Positions 24,973 to 36,930 of a stretch of DNA of 64,000 bases are shown here, piece after piece (the stretch's first letter is position 1; each line of letters starts with the position of its first letter). The notes beneath the pieces are model-generated. The model was not told the origin of the DNA, made no database searches, and was given only the letters and a program-made list of their open reading frames with translations. The position numbers were made by a program, and so were the translations under genes. Origin of the DNA: Dacryopinax spathularia (taxonomy: Eukaryota; Basidiomycota; Dacrymycetes; Dacrymycetales; Dacrymycetaceae); assembly GCA_037974965.1 (NCBI GenBank), contig JBBPFI010000013.1, forward strand, positions 1 through 64,000, read 5' to 3'.

Positions 24973-26682
24973 CTACAGATGCGCGGCGTGGCCGTTGGCC
25001 TGCTTGCCCTCAAGAACCGCCTTGGCCTCCTTCTCTAGCCGCTCGGTCCAGAACTGCTCTGCAGCAGCATCTGCGTCATAACCGTACAATGCGTCTCCCT
25101 TCCGCTTATCCGACCACTGGTTCCACTGGTCTTGGTTCGTACCGGGCTTTTCCATTGCAGCTTTCATAACAGCATCACGCGCCTGCTGCTCAGGACCATC
25201 CTCCAAGTGGTTGATTTTCTGGTTAAGGCGGGCGGACGCCTGCACTTCGGAAGTGCGGGGGTAGCGAGCTGCCTCGTAGCCACGAAGGAAGACCGGGATC
25301 TGAGCCTTGTCCTCCAATCGAGAGAAGATGTTGCCAAGGAAGGCAGCATCTTCGATGGCCATGGCTGCACCTTGCGCGCGGTAGGGCTGCCACATAGGTC
25401 AGCTACAGGATGTACCGTACGCAGGAATTAGAAGACTTACCAGCATGGGATGACAGCTGTCGCCCAAAAGGACGACCTTGCCGGAGTCGTGCACCCACTT
25501 TTCGAGTGGCATACGGTCCATTAGTCGCCATTTGAGCGTGGAAGGAATAAGTGCGAGAAGCTTCTGCACACTGCGCCCGAGTCAACTTCGCGGACCTAAA
25601 ACATATGGTGAATTCGGCGTACCGAGGCTCCCAGCCCTCGAAATCCTTGCGCATCTTGTCTGCGCTGCCTTCCGCTGTCCAAGATTCGACTGAACCGTCG
25701 TCTGGGTGCGCTAGGACGAGGTTGAAATCGCGCTTGCCACGGACACAGTACGCGACGATGTGACGTTTCGGACCCATCCAGATGGTCATCTGCGGCTCAG
25801 TGACGAAAGGAGCCAAGTCGGGATCCTTTAGAAGCAGCTCTGTGGGCAGAAGCGCGCTGGAGAGTCGTTAGGACCATACTTGGGGCAAGCTCGGCTGAAT
25901 GCACATACCGATAGGCAGCATCACCAGTAGGAATCGGCTTGTCCTCATGCCCGACAACAACCTCCCGAATCATTGACTTGACACCGTCCGCACCGATGAT
26001 CAGGTCGGACTTGACGACTTCGCCCGTCTGGAGAGTGCATGATGGTGCGTAGGGGTCGATCTTGACCACTGTGCTGTTCAGGCGGATCTTCACACCAGCG
26101 TCTTGGGCAAGATCGTACAGCATACGATGGAAGTCGGCGCGCTAGAAGGCAATTAGCAGCAATTCAAAGGCGCAGTGGAAGGGACGCACATGAAGGTGGT
26201 AGTAGTGCGTTCCGTAGTCATGGAACATATGCTCGAACGACGTGTAACCGATCATCTCGCCGTTCTGCCACCTCCTGAAGCAGAAGCCAGCAGGGATGAC
26301 GCCCAGCGTGTCCAGCTGCTTGGCAAGACCCCAGCGGATGAGCAGCCTGCTGACATTCGAGGTGACCTGGATGCCCGCGCCGACCTCTCCGATCGCAGGC
26401 GCAGCCTCGAGGATCGTCACTCTATGCCCGGCCTTCGAGAGCGTAAATGCGGCAGCGAGACCACCGAGACCGCAGCCGACGACGGTGATGTCGATGGGGC
26501 AGGAGGCGACTCGGCCGTTGTAGAGGGTTACATGCTGCGGGAAGATGATTAGGCGTCCGCCGTCCTTCTTTGGAGGACGGCTCGGTGCTCACCTCGGCGA
26601 CGTCCTTTGCGTAGGCAGCCTCATCCGCTTTGGCAAAGTCGAGTCCGACCTTTGTAGTAGCTCCTTCTGGTGCACCAGGCAT
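24973..26682 (-). CDS. FAD-dependent monooxygenase (salicylate-hydroxylase type)
   Basis: Class A flavoprotein aromatic hydroxylase. It starts at ATG 26,682 (MPGAPEGATTKVGLDF). The FAD-binding GxGxxG motif VVGCGLGGLAAAF is followed by the ribose-binding acidic residue in VTILE (about 26,410). The GADGVKS motif lies near 25,980. The GDSCHPMLPYRAQGAAMAIEDA segment, with its FAD-contacting GD and the family's DA, is interrupted by a short intron near 25,385-25,440. Introns also occur near 26,125-26,170, 25,855-25,915 and 25,580-25,620. The C-terminus is hydrophilic (GKQANGHAAHL). It probably hydroxylates a small aromatic acid using NAD(P)H and O2; the substrate cannot be read from sequence. The next gene on this strand is the P450, about 510 bp downstream. 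A TATTTAAA box lies about 100 bp upstream (26,785-26,793). Confidence 0.9.
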
Positions 26683-28577
26683 TGTCTTTATCGGTCAATG
26701 AGGGTGGGGTGGGGAAGGGGAAGGGAAGGGAGGACGGTGTCGGGCGGTAGAGGGAGGCGATGAGAAGAACATAGTCCCGAGGGTATTTAAACAGTTTTGG
26801 AGGGGAAGGGGGGTCTGCAGATCGGGATAGGGAGGAGGGGTGGGACGGTGCCATGCTGCCGCGGGACGGCTTCGGGAGAAACAGACAGCCGCCTGAAAGG
26901 TGTATGTGTGTGTATGGGGGGTCGGGGCAGCAGTGAGGTGCTATAGTGTGAAGCGGGGCGACAGCTGAGTGGGTGAACGCCCCGGTGAGCCACCCTCCGC
27001 CCATATCCAGTGGTTAATCCGTTCTTCCGCAGATCTCCGCCACTACCCGGCTAAACGTTTCGCCCCTTTGCGCACCTACCTGCAACTGGTGGCACTCGCA
27101 CCACCCAACCAGCTTTTCACTCGCTACTACTCACTAACAACGCAACTTCAATGCAATCTGACTTCCGGCTCGGCCAATTTAGACAGCTTATCCGCACTGT
27201 TTCGGTGTCTTACTCAACCCTACTCGGTATCTTGCCACTCATCCATAACCCGGGCGGGCCGACCAGCTCTGTGCTGTGCTGTGCATGCATACAGTACAGT
27301 ACAACCGATCGCGTTTTGCCCAACAGAACCGTACAACGCGCAATTGCGACGATGACCCCTTGGCAGGCTGAGGCAGCTGCTTCTAAAGGCATTGTAATGT
27401 GACCATGTAGCACCATCCTATTCGCGAACAGGGCAGCGTCCTTCCGAGCCTGTCCAAGTCCGCGGTCAGCCGTCCCTCTCAGTGGGAGAACGTTGTTGAC
27501 ATCGAGCCCGGCACCTCAACTGCAGTGAACTGCTGTCAACGACCGCCCAACTCTGACTTCTGGAATTCGTCGCTGCCGGCGGCATGCCGGCCCTGGTTAA
27601 CGCCCAACGCTCGCGAAGGCGGGCCTGGCTTTGGCCTGATCAGTGATCACGGCCATAAACCAAAACGGCGATCAGGCTTTGCACGTTCGCGCCATGCCGT
27701 CTGCTTAATCTTTTATCCGCTATTAGCAATTAGAGCCTCAGAAGTCGGGTTGCTCGATCATGAGCTTGGCGTGGCCTAGTCAGATTGAGAACACGCGGAC
27801 GTGCGATGATAGGCATGCATGGTGTATGGTTCGTATGATCCATGCCTTTTTGCCTTTCGGGCGGATAAAGATGTCCCCTGCTGAGGGCGGGAGAATAATG
27901 CGGTGATAGCCGGTTGTTATCGATAAGATGAGGGAAGGTGCATGAAGGTGACGCTGATGGAACGGCTGGGAACTAGGGACGAATTGGGCGTGGTCTTCGA
28001 GAGGGATGACGCGAGCGAAAGAAGAGGAAGATGAGAGAGGTTGACATTACTAAACGGAGATGAGCTGCAGGCGCACTGGACAGTTTGAGCTGGGGCGACA
28101 TGCGCCCAATATCTGTTGCTCGCAACCAGTTGCAGGGATCCGGATTGCTTGCTGGCGTACTAAGATCGGATTGCGGGCCGATTGCTTGCACTGGTCTCTG
28201 CGAAAGCAGTCTCCTCTGCTTCTGCTGAGTACCAAAGAAGAAAGGCTTCGCATTGCAGGCTTCGACCATGCGAAGGAGACAATACTGTACCCTCGGAGTT
28301 GCGGAACCGACGCTCACTTGCCCCAGGGTCTCTTTTGTTCTGCCCCACTCGATTTGATGACGCTGTGTACGTCACACCGCGCGTCGGTTGTCGTCGATGG
28401 ATCCCCTGACAAGACCTTTGCTCGCCCTCTTTTTCTTGGGCAGTCGCTCCATCCGCCACAACCTCACCCGGCTCGCACCCAGAGAGGTATAAGAACCTGT
28501 GCGGGGTAAAATAATCATGGCCCTACAACCTCGCCTTCTTCTCGCACCTAGTATCAGCAAAGGGACATCAAAACACA
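26683..28577. other. Long intergenic region without a recognised gene
   Basis: The left part is the promoter of the FAD monooxygenase (TATTTAAA at about 26,787; G-rich tracts 26,700-26,870). The right part leads to the membrane-protein gene, with a GGTATAAG TATA-like box near 28,484. Between them I see only short frames without codon bias or family resemblance, and no tRNA. Confidence 0.6.
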
Positions 28578-29158
28578 ATGATCAGCGCCGCACTCGCCCT
28601 CCTCGCCCTGTCCGCATCTGCGAATGCGCAGTACTACTACGGCAACAACAGATATAACAGCGGCCTGAGCCGGGCTGCACGGATCGGCGTCGGCGTCGGC
28701 GTCGGTACGCTCATTTCCCCTCATCCTTCTACATATCACCGTGCTGATTTTGAGGGAATAGCAATCGGAGCACTCATCCTCCTCTGCTGTCTCTTCTCAT
28801 GCTGTATGATCCTCCGCCGTCGTCGAGCAGCCCCAGTAGGCGGCCCCGCAGCAGGAGGGCCAGCAATGGGCTCCGTCGGCGGTCCAGGCTACGGACCCGG
28901 CTATAGCGCGGGAGGGCCGGGGTACGGTAATACTGGCATGCGCATGGGCATGGGCGGCCGTATGGGCGGGGGAGGGAGGAAGTTCGGCTTTGGTGGCGGC
29001 AGGTTTGGGGCCGGAGGGATCAATAAGCCTGCTAATGCTTATCAGCCTGGGGGGCAGACTTATGCTCCTGTGAGTCGTCTTCTCGCCAGCATGGGTTGAA
29101 TGGGTGCTGACTGGTTGAATAGCCTGCTGGCGCTCCTCCGGCGTATAATAATGTGTAG
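28578..29158 (+). CDS. Small single-pass membrane protein with PPxY tail (RCR-like)
   Basis: Three exons (28,578-28,704; 28,762-29,069; 29,123-29,158). A signal-like N-terminus (MISAALALLALSASANAQ) leads to a Tyr/Asn-rich lumenal stretch. A single membrane span follows (AIGALILLCCLFSCCMI), then a cytosolic RRRR stop-transfer and a Gly-rich tail with GGPGYG repeats. Splicing the last GTGAGT...CTGAC...ATAG intron gives the end ...YAPPAGAPPAYNNV, where PPAY is a PPxY motif bound by WW domains of Rsp5/Nedd4 ligases. This architecture (span, basic cluster, PY motif) is that of the fungal RCR (Congo-red resistance) trafficking adaptors. Assignment to that family is inference; the topology and motif are directly visible. 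About 156 residues. Confidence 0.75.
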
Positions 29159-29557
29159 AGCTCCTGCGTGAAGGCATGAACGCCCGTCATTCCCCCATCT
29201 ATTGTATCCATCAGACTGTAGCCCTAGTTTAGCTTATACACGGACACTCTAATCAAAACTGGCATGAACAACACATCGCCCATTCCTGCGGGTCACTTTC
29301 CTGCTCGACGCGTCCTTCATGAGTGAGATCAATCGTGCAGACCTGGGTCAGATACTCATCCGAAGAGCGTCACACAAACGGCAAACGAGAAAGGATGATT
29401 AATATGTTGCAATTGAGCGGTGAGTTATTGCTTTTACCAACATGTGATGACCCAACTAGTCAAGTGAAAAATGCAGTGCAGTACGAACGAACACAAAGAA
29501 AATGGATACAAAATGCCGCGTGATTAGAGAATTTCATCGTGGCTCAACTCATCCCGC

Positions 29558-31437
29558 TCAGAATCCCATGCCGCCCATACCGCCCATACCGCCCATACCG
29601 CCGGGCGCCATTGGCGGAGCCTTCTCCTCGGCCTCGACGATGCAGCATTCGGATGTTGTGAGCAAAGAAGCAACACCGCTGGCGTCCAGCAGGGCTTGCT
29701 TGGTCACTTTGACCGGGTCGATGATACCGGCTTCGAACATGTTGGTGAACTTGTCCTGGTAGGCGTCGTACCCGCTGCAAGCATCGTTAGTTTTAGTTCA
29801 GATTAGGTAGAGTGGAGTAGACTTACAAGTCGGGCTTGTCGCCGTACTTCTCCAGCAGGCGACCAGCGATCACAGCGCCCTCCTGACCAGCGTTGTCGGC
29901 GATGATGCGCAGCGGCCGCCCAAGGGCCTCCTTAATAATCGCCACACCCAGCTTCTGGTCAAAGTTGTCCGTCTGGACAGTGTCGAGCGTCTGGCTCGCG
30001 CGGAGGAGCGCCGTCCCACCACCAGGGACGATACCCTCCTCAACAGCGGCGCGGGTCGCGTTGAGCGCATCGTCGTACCTGTCCTTCTTCTCGCCGACCT
30101 CGACCTCGGACGACCCGCCAACCTTGATGACGGCTACACCGCCGCTCAGCTTGGCAAGCCGTTCCTGGAGCTTGGTCTTGTCGTAGTCCGACGTGGAGGG
30201 GTCGTTCATCACAGCCCGGATCTGCTCGCAGCGCGCCTGGATGGCGTCCTTCGAGCCCTCGCCGTTCAGCAGGATAGTGTCGTCCTTGGTGATGGTGATG
30301 CTGCCTGTGCTGCCGAGCAGGTCCGGGGTAGCACGGTCGAGCTTGATGTCGAGCTCGTCGGTGAAGACGGTGCCGCCCGTGAGGATGGCAAGGTCGCCCA
30401 GGATCGACTTGCGGTTGTCACCGAATCCAGGAGCCTTGACGGCTGCAACCTGCAGCTGGCCGCGGAGCTTGTTGACCAAGCACGCTGCGAGCGCCTCGCC
30501 GTCAATGTCCTCGGCGATGATGACGAGCGGGCGGCGGGCCTGGGCAGCCGCCTCGAGCGAAGGGAGGATATCCTGCAGAGCGGAGATCTTCTTCTCGGAC
30601 AGGAGGATGTACGGCTTCTCGAACTCGGCCTTTTGGGTCTTCACGTCGGTGATGAAGTAAGGAGAGATGTATCCCCGGTCGAACCGCATCCCCTCGGTGA
30701 TCTCGATCTCATCCTCGATCGTCTTGCCCTCCTTGACGGTAATCACGCCCTCCTTGCCGACCTTCTCCATGGCAGTAGCGATGAGCTGGCCAACGTGCGT
30801 GTCGCCGTTCGCGGAGATAGTCGCGACCTGGGCGATCTCCTCCGAGGTCGTGATCACCCGCTTGTTCTTCTCCAGGTACTCGATCACCTTCTCAACGGCC
30901 TTTTGGCTGCCCCGGCGCAGGTCCATCGGGTTGCACCCGGCCGCGACGTTCTTCACACCCTCGGAGTAGATCGCACGGGCAAGGACGGTTGCGGTCGTTG
31001 TGCCGTCACCAGCAACCTCGTTCGTCTTGTTCGCAACATCAGTGACGAGCCTGCAGATCGGTCAGTTTGAACCCGCAAAGGGAAATAGGTGGAGTACATA
31101 CTTTGCACCGAGGTTCTCAAACTTGTCCTTGAGCTGGATAGACTTTGCAACCGTAACACCATCTTCCATCCATATTAGTACAAACCGAACTGATGGCCAG
31201 TAAACGCTCACCCTTTGTGATCTTCGGCCCGCCAAACGACTGCTCAATAATGACGTTCCTCCCCTTCGGCCCCAGGGTGACGCTGACTGCCTTTGCGAGG
31301 ATATCGACACCTGCGAGCATGGCCGCTCTTCCATCGTTTGAGAACTTTACTTCTTTGTGTGCGCCGCGAGCGAGGACGGGCTTTGCTGCTTTTGCTGCTT
31401 TGCGAAGAGCGACGCGGGATGAGCGAGCGGCGTGCAT
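29558..31437 (-). CDS. HSP60: Mitochondrial chaperonin HSP60
   Basis: Group I chaperonin that folds imported proteins in the mitochondrial matrix with HSP10. It starts at ATG 31,437. A basic, Ser/Ala-rich presequence ([19 protein letters not shown]) precedes the mature start ([14 protein letters not shown]). The ATP-binding motifs are present: [18 protein letters not shown] and [14 protein letters not shown]. The GGG of [13 protein letters not shown] is in the equatorial domain. The protein ends in the typical GGM repeats (four, then GF) at 29,558. Introns: about 31,157-31,206; one near 31,053-31,103; and 29,776-29,826 (GTAAGT...GCAG). Length and domains match the family. HSP10 lies head-to-head 304 bp away, so the two probably share a promoter. 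Confidence 0.97.
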
Positions 31438-31741
31438 GGTGTCGTCGTCGTCTACTTTTCTAGTATCAGAGGAGCAGAGAGTAAAGAAAGAGCGAGTGCA
31501 GAGCGGGGAAGTTGCAGCAGACGACTGAACTAAGAAGTTGGCTGCCCGGTAAATTTCTGACTGAGTGACGTTTCCCGTTTCGTTCGGCGGTTAAACGAAC
31601 GGCATTCATCGGAACCAAAAAAGTTCGAGAACGCCGAAGAACGGTTACCGCCGTTCCCTCGTCACACCTCCGTTCCTAAAAGCAAAAGGTCGTGGCATTT
31701 CTTTCTGCTTGTTACACCAGTTGGGATACAGCTTAGAACAA
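31438..31741. promoter_or_regulatory. Bidirectional HSP60/HSP10 promoter with heat-shock-element-like sites
   Basis: A 304-bp gap separates the divergent start codons. It contains TTCgaGAAcgccGAAgaAC at 31,624-31,642, which includes an inverted nTTCnnGAAn pair, the core of a heat-shock element. Further TTC/GAA pentamers lie around 31,570-31,615. No TATA box is obvious. A shared heat-shock-factor-driven promoter is inferred. Confidence 0.6.
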
Positions 31742-32226
31742 ATGGTGAGTGAGGAATAGTTATGGTTGAGTGAAGGAGAGCTGACGATGAGGGAATAGGC
31801 ATCGCAAGTCACCTTCAAGTCCATCAAGGCTGTCATGCCCCTCCTCGACCGCGTCCTCGTCCAGCGGTTAAAGCGAGAGACAGTGCGTGCATGAACCCAT
31901 TGAGTGTGGTAGTCTGAACTGACACGGTCGATAGAAAACGGCCTCGGGCATCTTCCTCCCTACCTCTGCAACCGAGTCCCCTCTCCCTGAGGCGACGGTT
32001 ATCGCTGTTGGCCCCGGCGCACCAAACAAGGACGGCACGATCATCCCCTGCCAGGTGAAGGCCGGTGACCGAGTTCTGCTCCCCGGCTGGGGAGGCAACT
32101 CGATCAAGGTTGGCGAGGAGGTGCGCATTCTTCCTTTCACCCTATGCTACCTCTCAGTGCTGACATCTTGCGCAGGAGTACCACTTGTTCAAGGATGCCG
32201 AGATCCTGGCTAAGATCCAGGAGTAG
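31742..32226 (+). CDS. HSP10: Mitochondrial co-chaperonin HSP10
   Basis: Heptameric lid of the HSP60 chaperonin. Four coding exons: 31,742-31,744; 31,799-31,882; 31,935-32,120; 32,176-32,226. The first coding exon is the start codon alone, followed by a GTGAGT...CTGAC...ATAG intron. The product reads MASQVTFKSIKAVMPLLDRVLVQ..., then the mobile loop region (KTASGIFLPTS). The GAGDRVL-like core (VKAGDRVLLPGWGG) follows, and the C-terminus is YHLFKDAEILAKIQE. About 107 residues, the normal length. The N-terminus also serves as the mitochondrial signal in this family. It is transcribed divergently from HSP60. Confidence 0.96.
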
Positions 32227-32591
32227 ACGGGGCTCGCGCTCCTTCTCCTTCGGACGAGCCGCAACGCATCTCTTGTATCTTCTCATTGGGTGACTTCATG
32301 CCTCCTTGGGTCTTATCATCGTTTAATTCATAGCATGTATCGCACCGCTCAGCAATGAAAAAACCTATCACTCGTACCGTTCCTGTCTGTCGGCGCGTTA
32401 TGACCTTGAAATCGCTCGAGCTGCTCCTCTCTTCGATTCATTGCGCTCTCTACGTTGGGCACTTGGAGGAACAAATCAGACCTGGTTGTGTCTCCTTGAT
32501 TAGCTTGCCTGTTACGTCCAGTCCACTAGTCTCTCCTGAGTACCGGCGTCTGACCAGGGTCCCTCCTACGAGTCAACTCGATACCACCACA

Positions 32592-34008
32592 ATGCCCTCA
32601 TACCCCAAGCGGCTTCCTCATATCCCTTTCCAGGCAATCCGAGGCACCCGCCCCTCCTCAGGAATGTCCATAACCTTTGGCTACCCCAATCAACGTTACG
32701 TGGACGCGCGCGCTCGGTACGTCGAGTACCTGGAAGACTATTGCCCTGGAGGTTATTGTCCCCTCTCCCTCGGCTCGCGCTTGAATGGTGGGGTGTACGA
32801 AGTCGTCCATAAGCTGGGCAGTGGGGCGACGGCGACTGTGTGGGCTGCTGAGGACTTACGGAAAGGCGGTCTGCTGGCAATTAAGGTGCTCCAGGCGGAC
32901 GCGAACGAGCAGGCAGACCGGGAGCTCGACATGCTGGAGAAGCTGCAGGCGGTCAAGAATACTGCCTACCCGGAGGGGTTGAGATACATTCGCACACCAC
33001 TGTCGACGTTTCGAGAGAAGAGCGCGAATGGTGTGCATCAGTGTCTTGTTCAACCTCTTGCCGGACCGAGTCTTAGCCGTGTCCTCGACTATGGCGCAAG
33101 GACGGAGGGCAGTGTACGGTTCAGGGCGGACTTGATGCCCCGATTTGCGTGGCAGGCGGCAAGTACCGTGAAGCTGGTGCATGGTATGGACATCGCCCTG
33201 CACGGTGCGTACCTGTCGAGCGCATAACTCTGGGTGTTCTCATTGACTCTATCTAGACATCCGACCGGGCAACTGGTCTGTGCAAGTGAAGAACGAGGTA
33301 CACACATGGTCCAAACAGCAGCTCTACAAAACCGTCGGTGCTCCGGAGACTGAGCCGCTTTTGACTTTCGACGATTCCCCGGTGGAGCCGCACGGTCCCA
33401 GGGACGTGACGATCCCAGCGGACATGTGCCAGCCCAGTATGGCGGCCTTTCTCGACGAGTCGATCATGTGCATCGACCTGGGTGATACTGTGGATCTCTC
33501 TCGCCCGAATGACGAGGCGCGGCAGCCCACCGTTCCCTTACACTATCGTGCTCCTGAGTCGCTCGTCAACCGGCAGATCTCGCGCGCGTCTGATATCTGG
33601 TCTCTTGGGTTGATGCTGTTCGAGCTGTTGACCGGATACCCACTGATAGACGGCCTCTTCGCGACGGAGGAGAATGTTCTGTGGGAGCAAGGAAGGCTCT
33701 TCGACCTCCCCGACGGCTCGCTTGCCGCCGCGCTGAGTGGGCAACATCACGCGGGTGTGACGTCTCGATTAGAGCTGATGGAACAGAGGCTGCGAGAAGT
33801 CGGTCGGGAGGACGACCGGTGGGATGGACCTGATGGCCCGATGGTCGCTCCTAGGGGGAAGGGGCTAGCAGATGAAGACATTGAGCGCTGGACAAGACTG
33901 TTGACTCCTATGCTGAGGTTGAGGCCTGAAGATCGGCCGTCGGTTGAGCGCGTCCTGGAGGAGCTGGAAGACATCTTCGGAGAGAATTGTGGGGTTGCCG
34001 CATCGTGA
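32592..34008 (+). CDS. SRPK-like protein kinase, copy 1 (intact)
   Basis: 454 residues in two exons (32,592-33,204; 33,257-34,008; phase-1 intron inside the catalytic loop). The N-terminus (MPSYPKRLPHIPFQAIRGTRP) aligns with that of the copy at 37,105, which fixes the start. Kinase features: YCPGGYCPLSLG before the lobe as in SR-protein kinases, glycine loop KLGSGATATVW (74-84), ATP lysine in LLAIKVL (98), C-helix Glu (111). The catalytic loop reads LHDIRPGNW, with D205 and N210, but Arg in place of the usual Lys at 207. The metal-binding motif is DLG (278-280), as in SRPKs, followed by YRAPES, SDIWSLGLMLFELLTG and the terminal MLRLRPEDRPS. The family is expanded locally; the substrate is unknown. 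Confidence 0.9.
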
Positions 34009-34334
34009 AAGGATGTCGCACGACTGCCGGTTCTGCTCATCCGGGGATGCTGTAAGATAACTTCAGCTGCCCAATGACGTCAGCATGTGCTCCACTTAGC
34101 TGACTGTTCTTGGGGCAAAGGCGACCTAGCAGAGCATATGCCTCATCACGGCCTGCAACCGTTGATGGTGACTGCTGCGCTATCAATCAACAGAGAGCGC
34201 TCGCACATGAATATCAGAGACAAAAAACTTGCAGTTGTGGGACGAAGCTAGTGGCATATTGGATACATTGCGCAATTGGACGGAGAATGGGTACTTGTAT
34301 AGTGCTACAAAGTTAAGAGTTCATGTATGCTACA

Positions 34335-36930
34335 TCATGTCGGATCGTCCTCGAATGCGACGAGCGAGTCGAAAACCTCACTACGCCAACCGTCCTCTGC
34401 TGCCTCTTCCCGCCTCTCTTCCACCGCAACATCAACCATACCCTGAATGTCGACCTTGTCCACCGCCTCCACCGCCTCTCTCGTGACCTGTCGCACTTCC
34501 TCTACCGTGCCTTGTAGGTTGTCCACTTCGCCTTGCACATCATCCTCGACCATAGCTACTCTCCTGGCAACGCTGGACCGACCCCACTTTGATGGCGGGC
34601 CACCAACACCAGGTAAGAGCTGTTCCGCTCCGACCGCGATGGCAGTCTCGGCGGCCTCATCGCGCTTTATGATTCCCTTCCCTGAGATTGCGACTCCATC
34701 TAATATGCTCCTCTTATCTTCCTCCTTATCCTCTTCCGCATGGGGTGCATCGCCCGGTTTGCCGATGACGACAGCGTTCGTGGCCGCTTCCTGAGGCTCC
34801 ATACCGAGCTCCTCCCACTGCTGCTTGCGCTGCTTATATACCCAAATCGCCTGGTCTAGCTGGACCAAACCGAACTTGACATACTGCTGCAGCACGAGCT
34901 TGAGACCGATCTTGATTCCCCAGCGCATGATCGGCCGCAGAAGCCAGAGCAGAATTGGGTATTTGCTGCCACGCAGATTGAAGTCCAGGTGATCGACGTG
35001 TACCACTACCTTTTCAAGGGTGTAGATTCCAGTAGGCAAGTCGGCGGGGAAACGAATTTCAACATCCAGGCCGAGCCCGGACTTTAGGATCGAGAAGTCG
35101 ATGATGCCGTACTGCTCCCGGAGGGGCGGGAACCACGCGTACTTCTTGAGCGAAACCCAGAAGGGCGCATCGTGGATGTTTATCCGCAGGCCATCGAACC
35201 GTATTCGCATGGTCGAGTCGAACCGGGCGGGTTCGTCAGGAGCTGCGGAGACCTGTACGTCGTTCGAGCTGGTGAACCCGAAATGGTCTGGGAGGAAGTT
35301 GGCACTTTCGAAGATCACGTCGTCCAGCACGAACGCAACATCGGGAGAGTCGAACTCGAAACGCGGCATGGGTATGCGCTTTACCACTCGTGCCACGGCG
35401 GGGAGGATGACATCGGCAATATCCCGCCATACAGCGATAACGTTCCCTCTTGCTACACCAGTGATCACGTAGCCCATGCCGACAGTGTCCTTGATGATGT
35501 TGCCAATGGCGAGTGCGAGGCCATTCACTCGCTCATCATTGAGGATACCGACAATGACTTGTTGAAGCTCGACTAGGAGCTGGGCAGCAGCTTGCTTCCA
35601 CTCAGGCTTGATCTGCAGCAGTTCCTGGCCTTGCCGGTAGATCTCCTGCGTACGGCGAGTTGCTGCAAAACTGCGCGCGTATGGCCGGTTGGTCAACACG
35701 CGTCGAACATGATCGTCCAGTTGCTGGAAATAGGCGACAAGCTCAGGATCGGCAGTAATAGCCTTCACGGCTCCGTCGAGCGCTTGGGATAGCGGATTGA
35801 GCGAACGATTGGCGAGTGACTCTATGATGAGTCTCAGGTAGTGGAGAGCCGCACGTGTGTGCTGCGTAGGATCCGATAGTGAGACGGATGCCAACGTGGA
35901 GGATGTAGCGGAGGACGTCTGTGTGGTATACTTATATGCAAGGTCGATAAGGGTGATGAAAGCGGGCTCGAATGCAGGATCTTCTTGCATTCGTTCGACA
36001 AGCTGTCATCCAGTCAACCAGATACTCAGACGCTGTATAATGAACGCACCAATCGAAATCGCTCCACTGCCTGATCTTCCAAGTCTTGCGCAACAATTTT
36101 CGTTGCTCGTTCCGGTAGCGTTCCGTCCTGCTCGGTGCCTCCCAGTATCTGCTGCACCACCTCTTTGCCTTTCTTCACTTCATTCTCAAGTCCCCCGGCA
36201 CCCTTCCTCTCCTCCTCGGTAGGACGAAGTGTTGCGGCCATATCGCCAACGGGCTGACTGACACTCTCCGCAGCATCTGCTAGGATGTCGCGGATGACCA
36301 GGAGCGCGTCGTTCAGTAAGGTAGCAGGGGAAGCAGCGACGGCGCTTTTGAAGAGAATGCGAGTGAGGATGGCAGCAGATCGCAGCAGCCGCTGGTAGTC
36401 GTCCGTGAGCTCGGCTTTGGATGCAGGCGTGGAGAGGTCTGAACGCGCCTAGGTCAGCAGAGAGGGCGGAAATCTACGACCAAAGTCCATACCAGCGGTC
36501 ACCCCCATGTGCGAGCGAGCTGTATGGTACCAGAAGTTCTGAAACTTATCGTCGGCTGCGTCGCGATCAGTCCTAATCCATGCGCATATAACGACTACGG
36601 ACCATTCTTCGCGTCTCCAAATGCCTTCAGCTCAAGCAGCAATGTTCTCGCATCACCGACGACCCTTCGACCACTCTCACTCAACGCCTTTCCTGCCTTC
36701 TTCGACCCATCTGGCGGATTATCGATATCTGTGAGTTCCCATCTCACAGCATGAGCCAGCACTCTCGACACTTGGGCTTGAGAGGGCAGCTTCCCGGCAG
36801 CGACTGCACCAAAGCATTTGGCCAAAGAGGTTTGACGCGGCGGAAGATGTGATGGTCGGGATGGTCCTGGTGGTGCGACGCCATGCTTTGGAAGAAGAGG
36901 AGCGCGTTCGTTGTCGATGGAAGCTGGCAT
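34335..36930 (-). CDS. HAM1-like / DUF5923-type protein
   Basis: Large fungal protein resembling the HAM1-like family (N-terminal helical region followed by a lipid-binding-like beta domain). It starts at ATG 36,930 (MPASIDNERAPLLPKHG), which holds an ERAPLLP acidic dileucine-type signal. Helical segments follow. The main exon (about 35,990-34,335) contains the conserved-looking core with RIPMPRFEFDSPDVAFVLDD, MRIRFDGLRINIHDAPFWVSLKKY and LDFNLRGSKYPILLWLLRPIM. The tail is acidic and helical (DDVQGEVDNLQGTVEEVRQ). Introns near 36,002-36,048, 36,440-36,490 and about 36,500-36,600 join the 5' exons. Family function is poorly defined (membrane or hyphal-fusion related). The fit is by recall of family appearance, so the name is moderately certain. 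Confidence 0.7.

Noticed and set aside
34447-34794. Plus-strand open frame opposite the HAM1-like gene
   Set aside because: Ser/Thr-rich translation of the complement of a Glu/Asp-rich coding region; a shadow frame.
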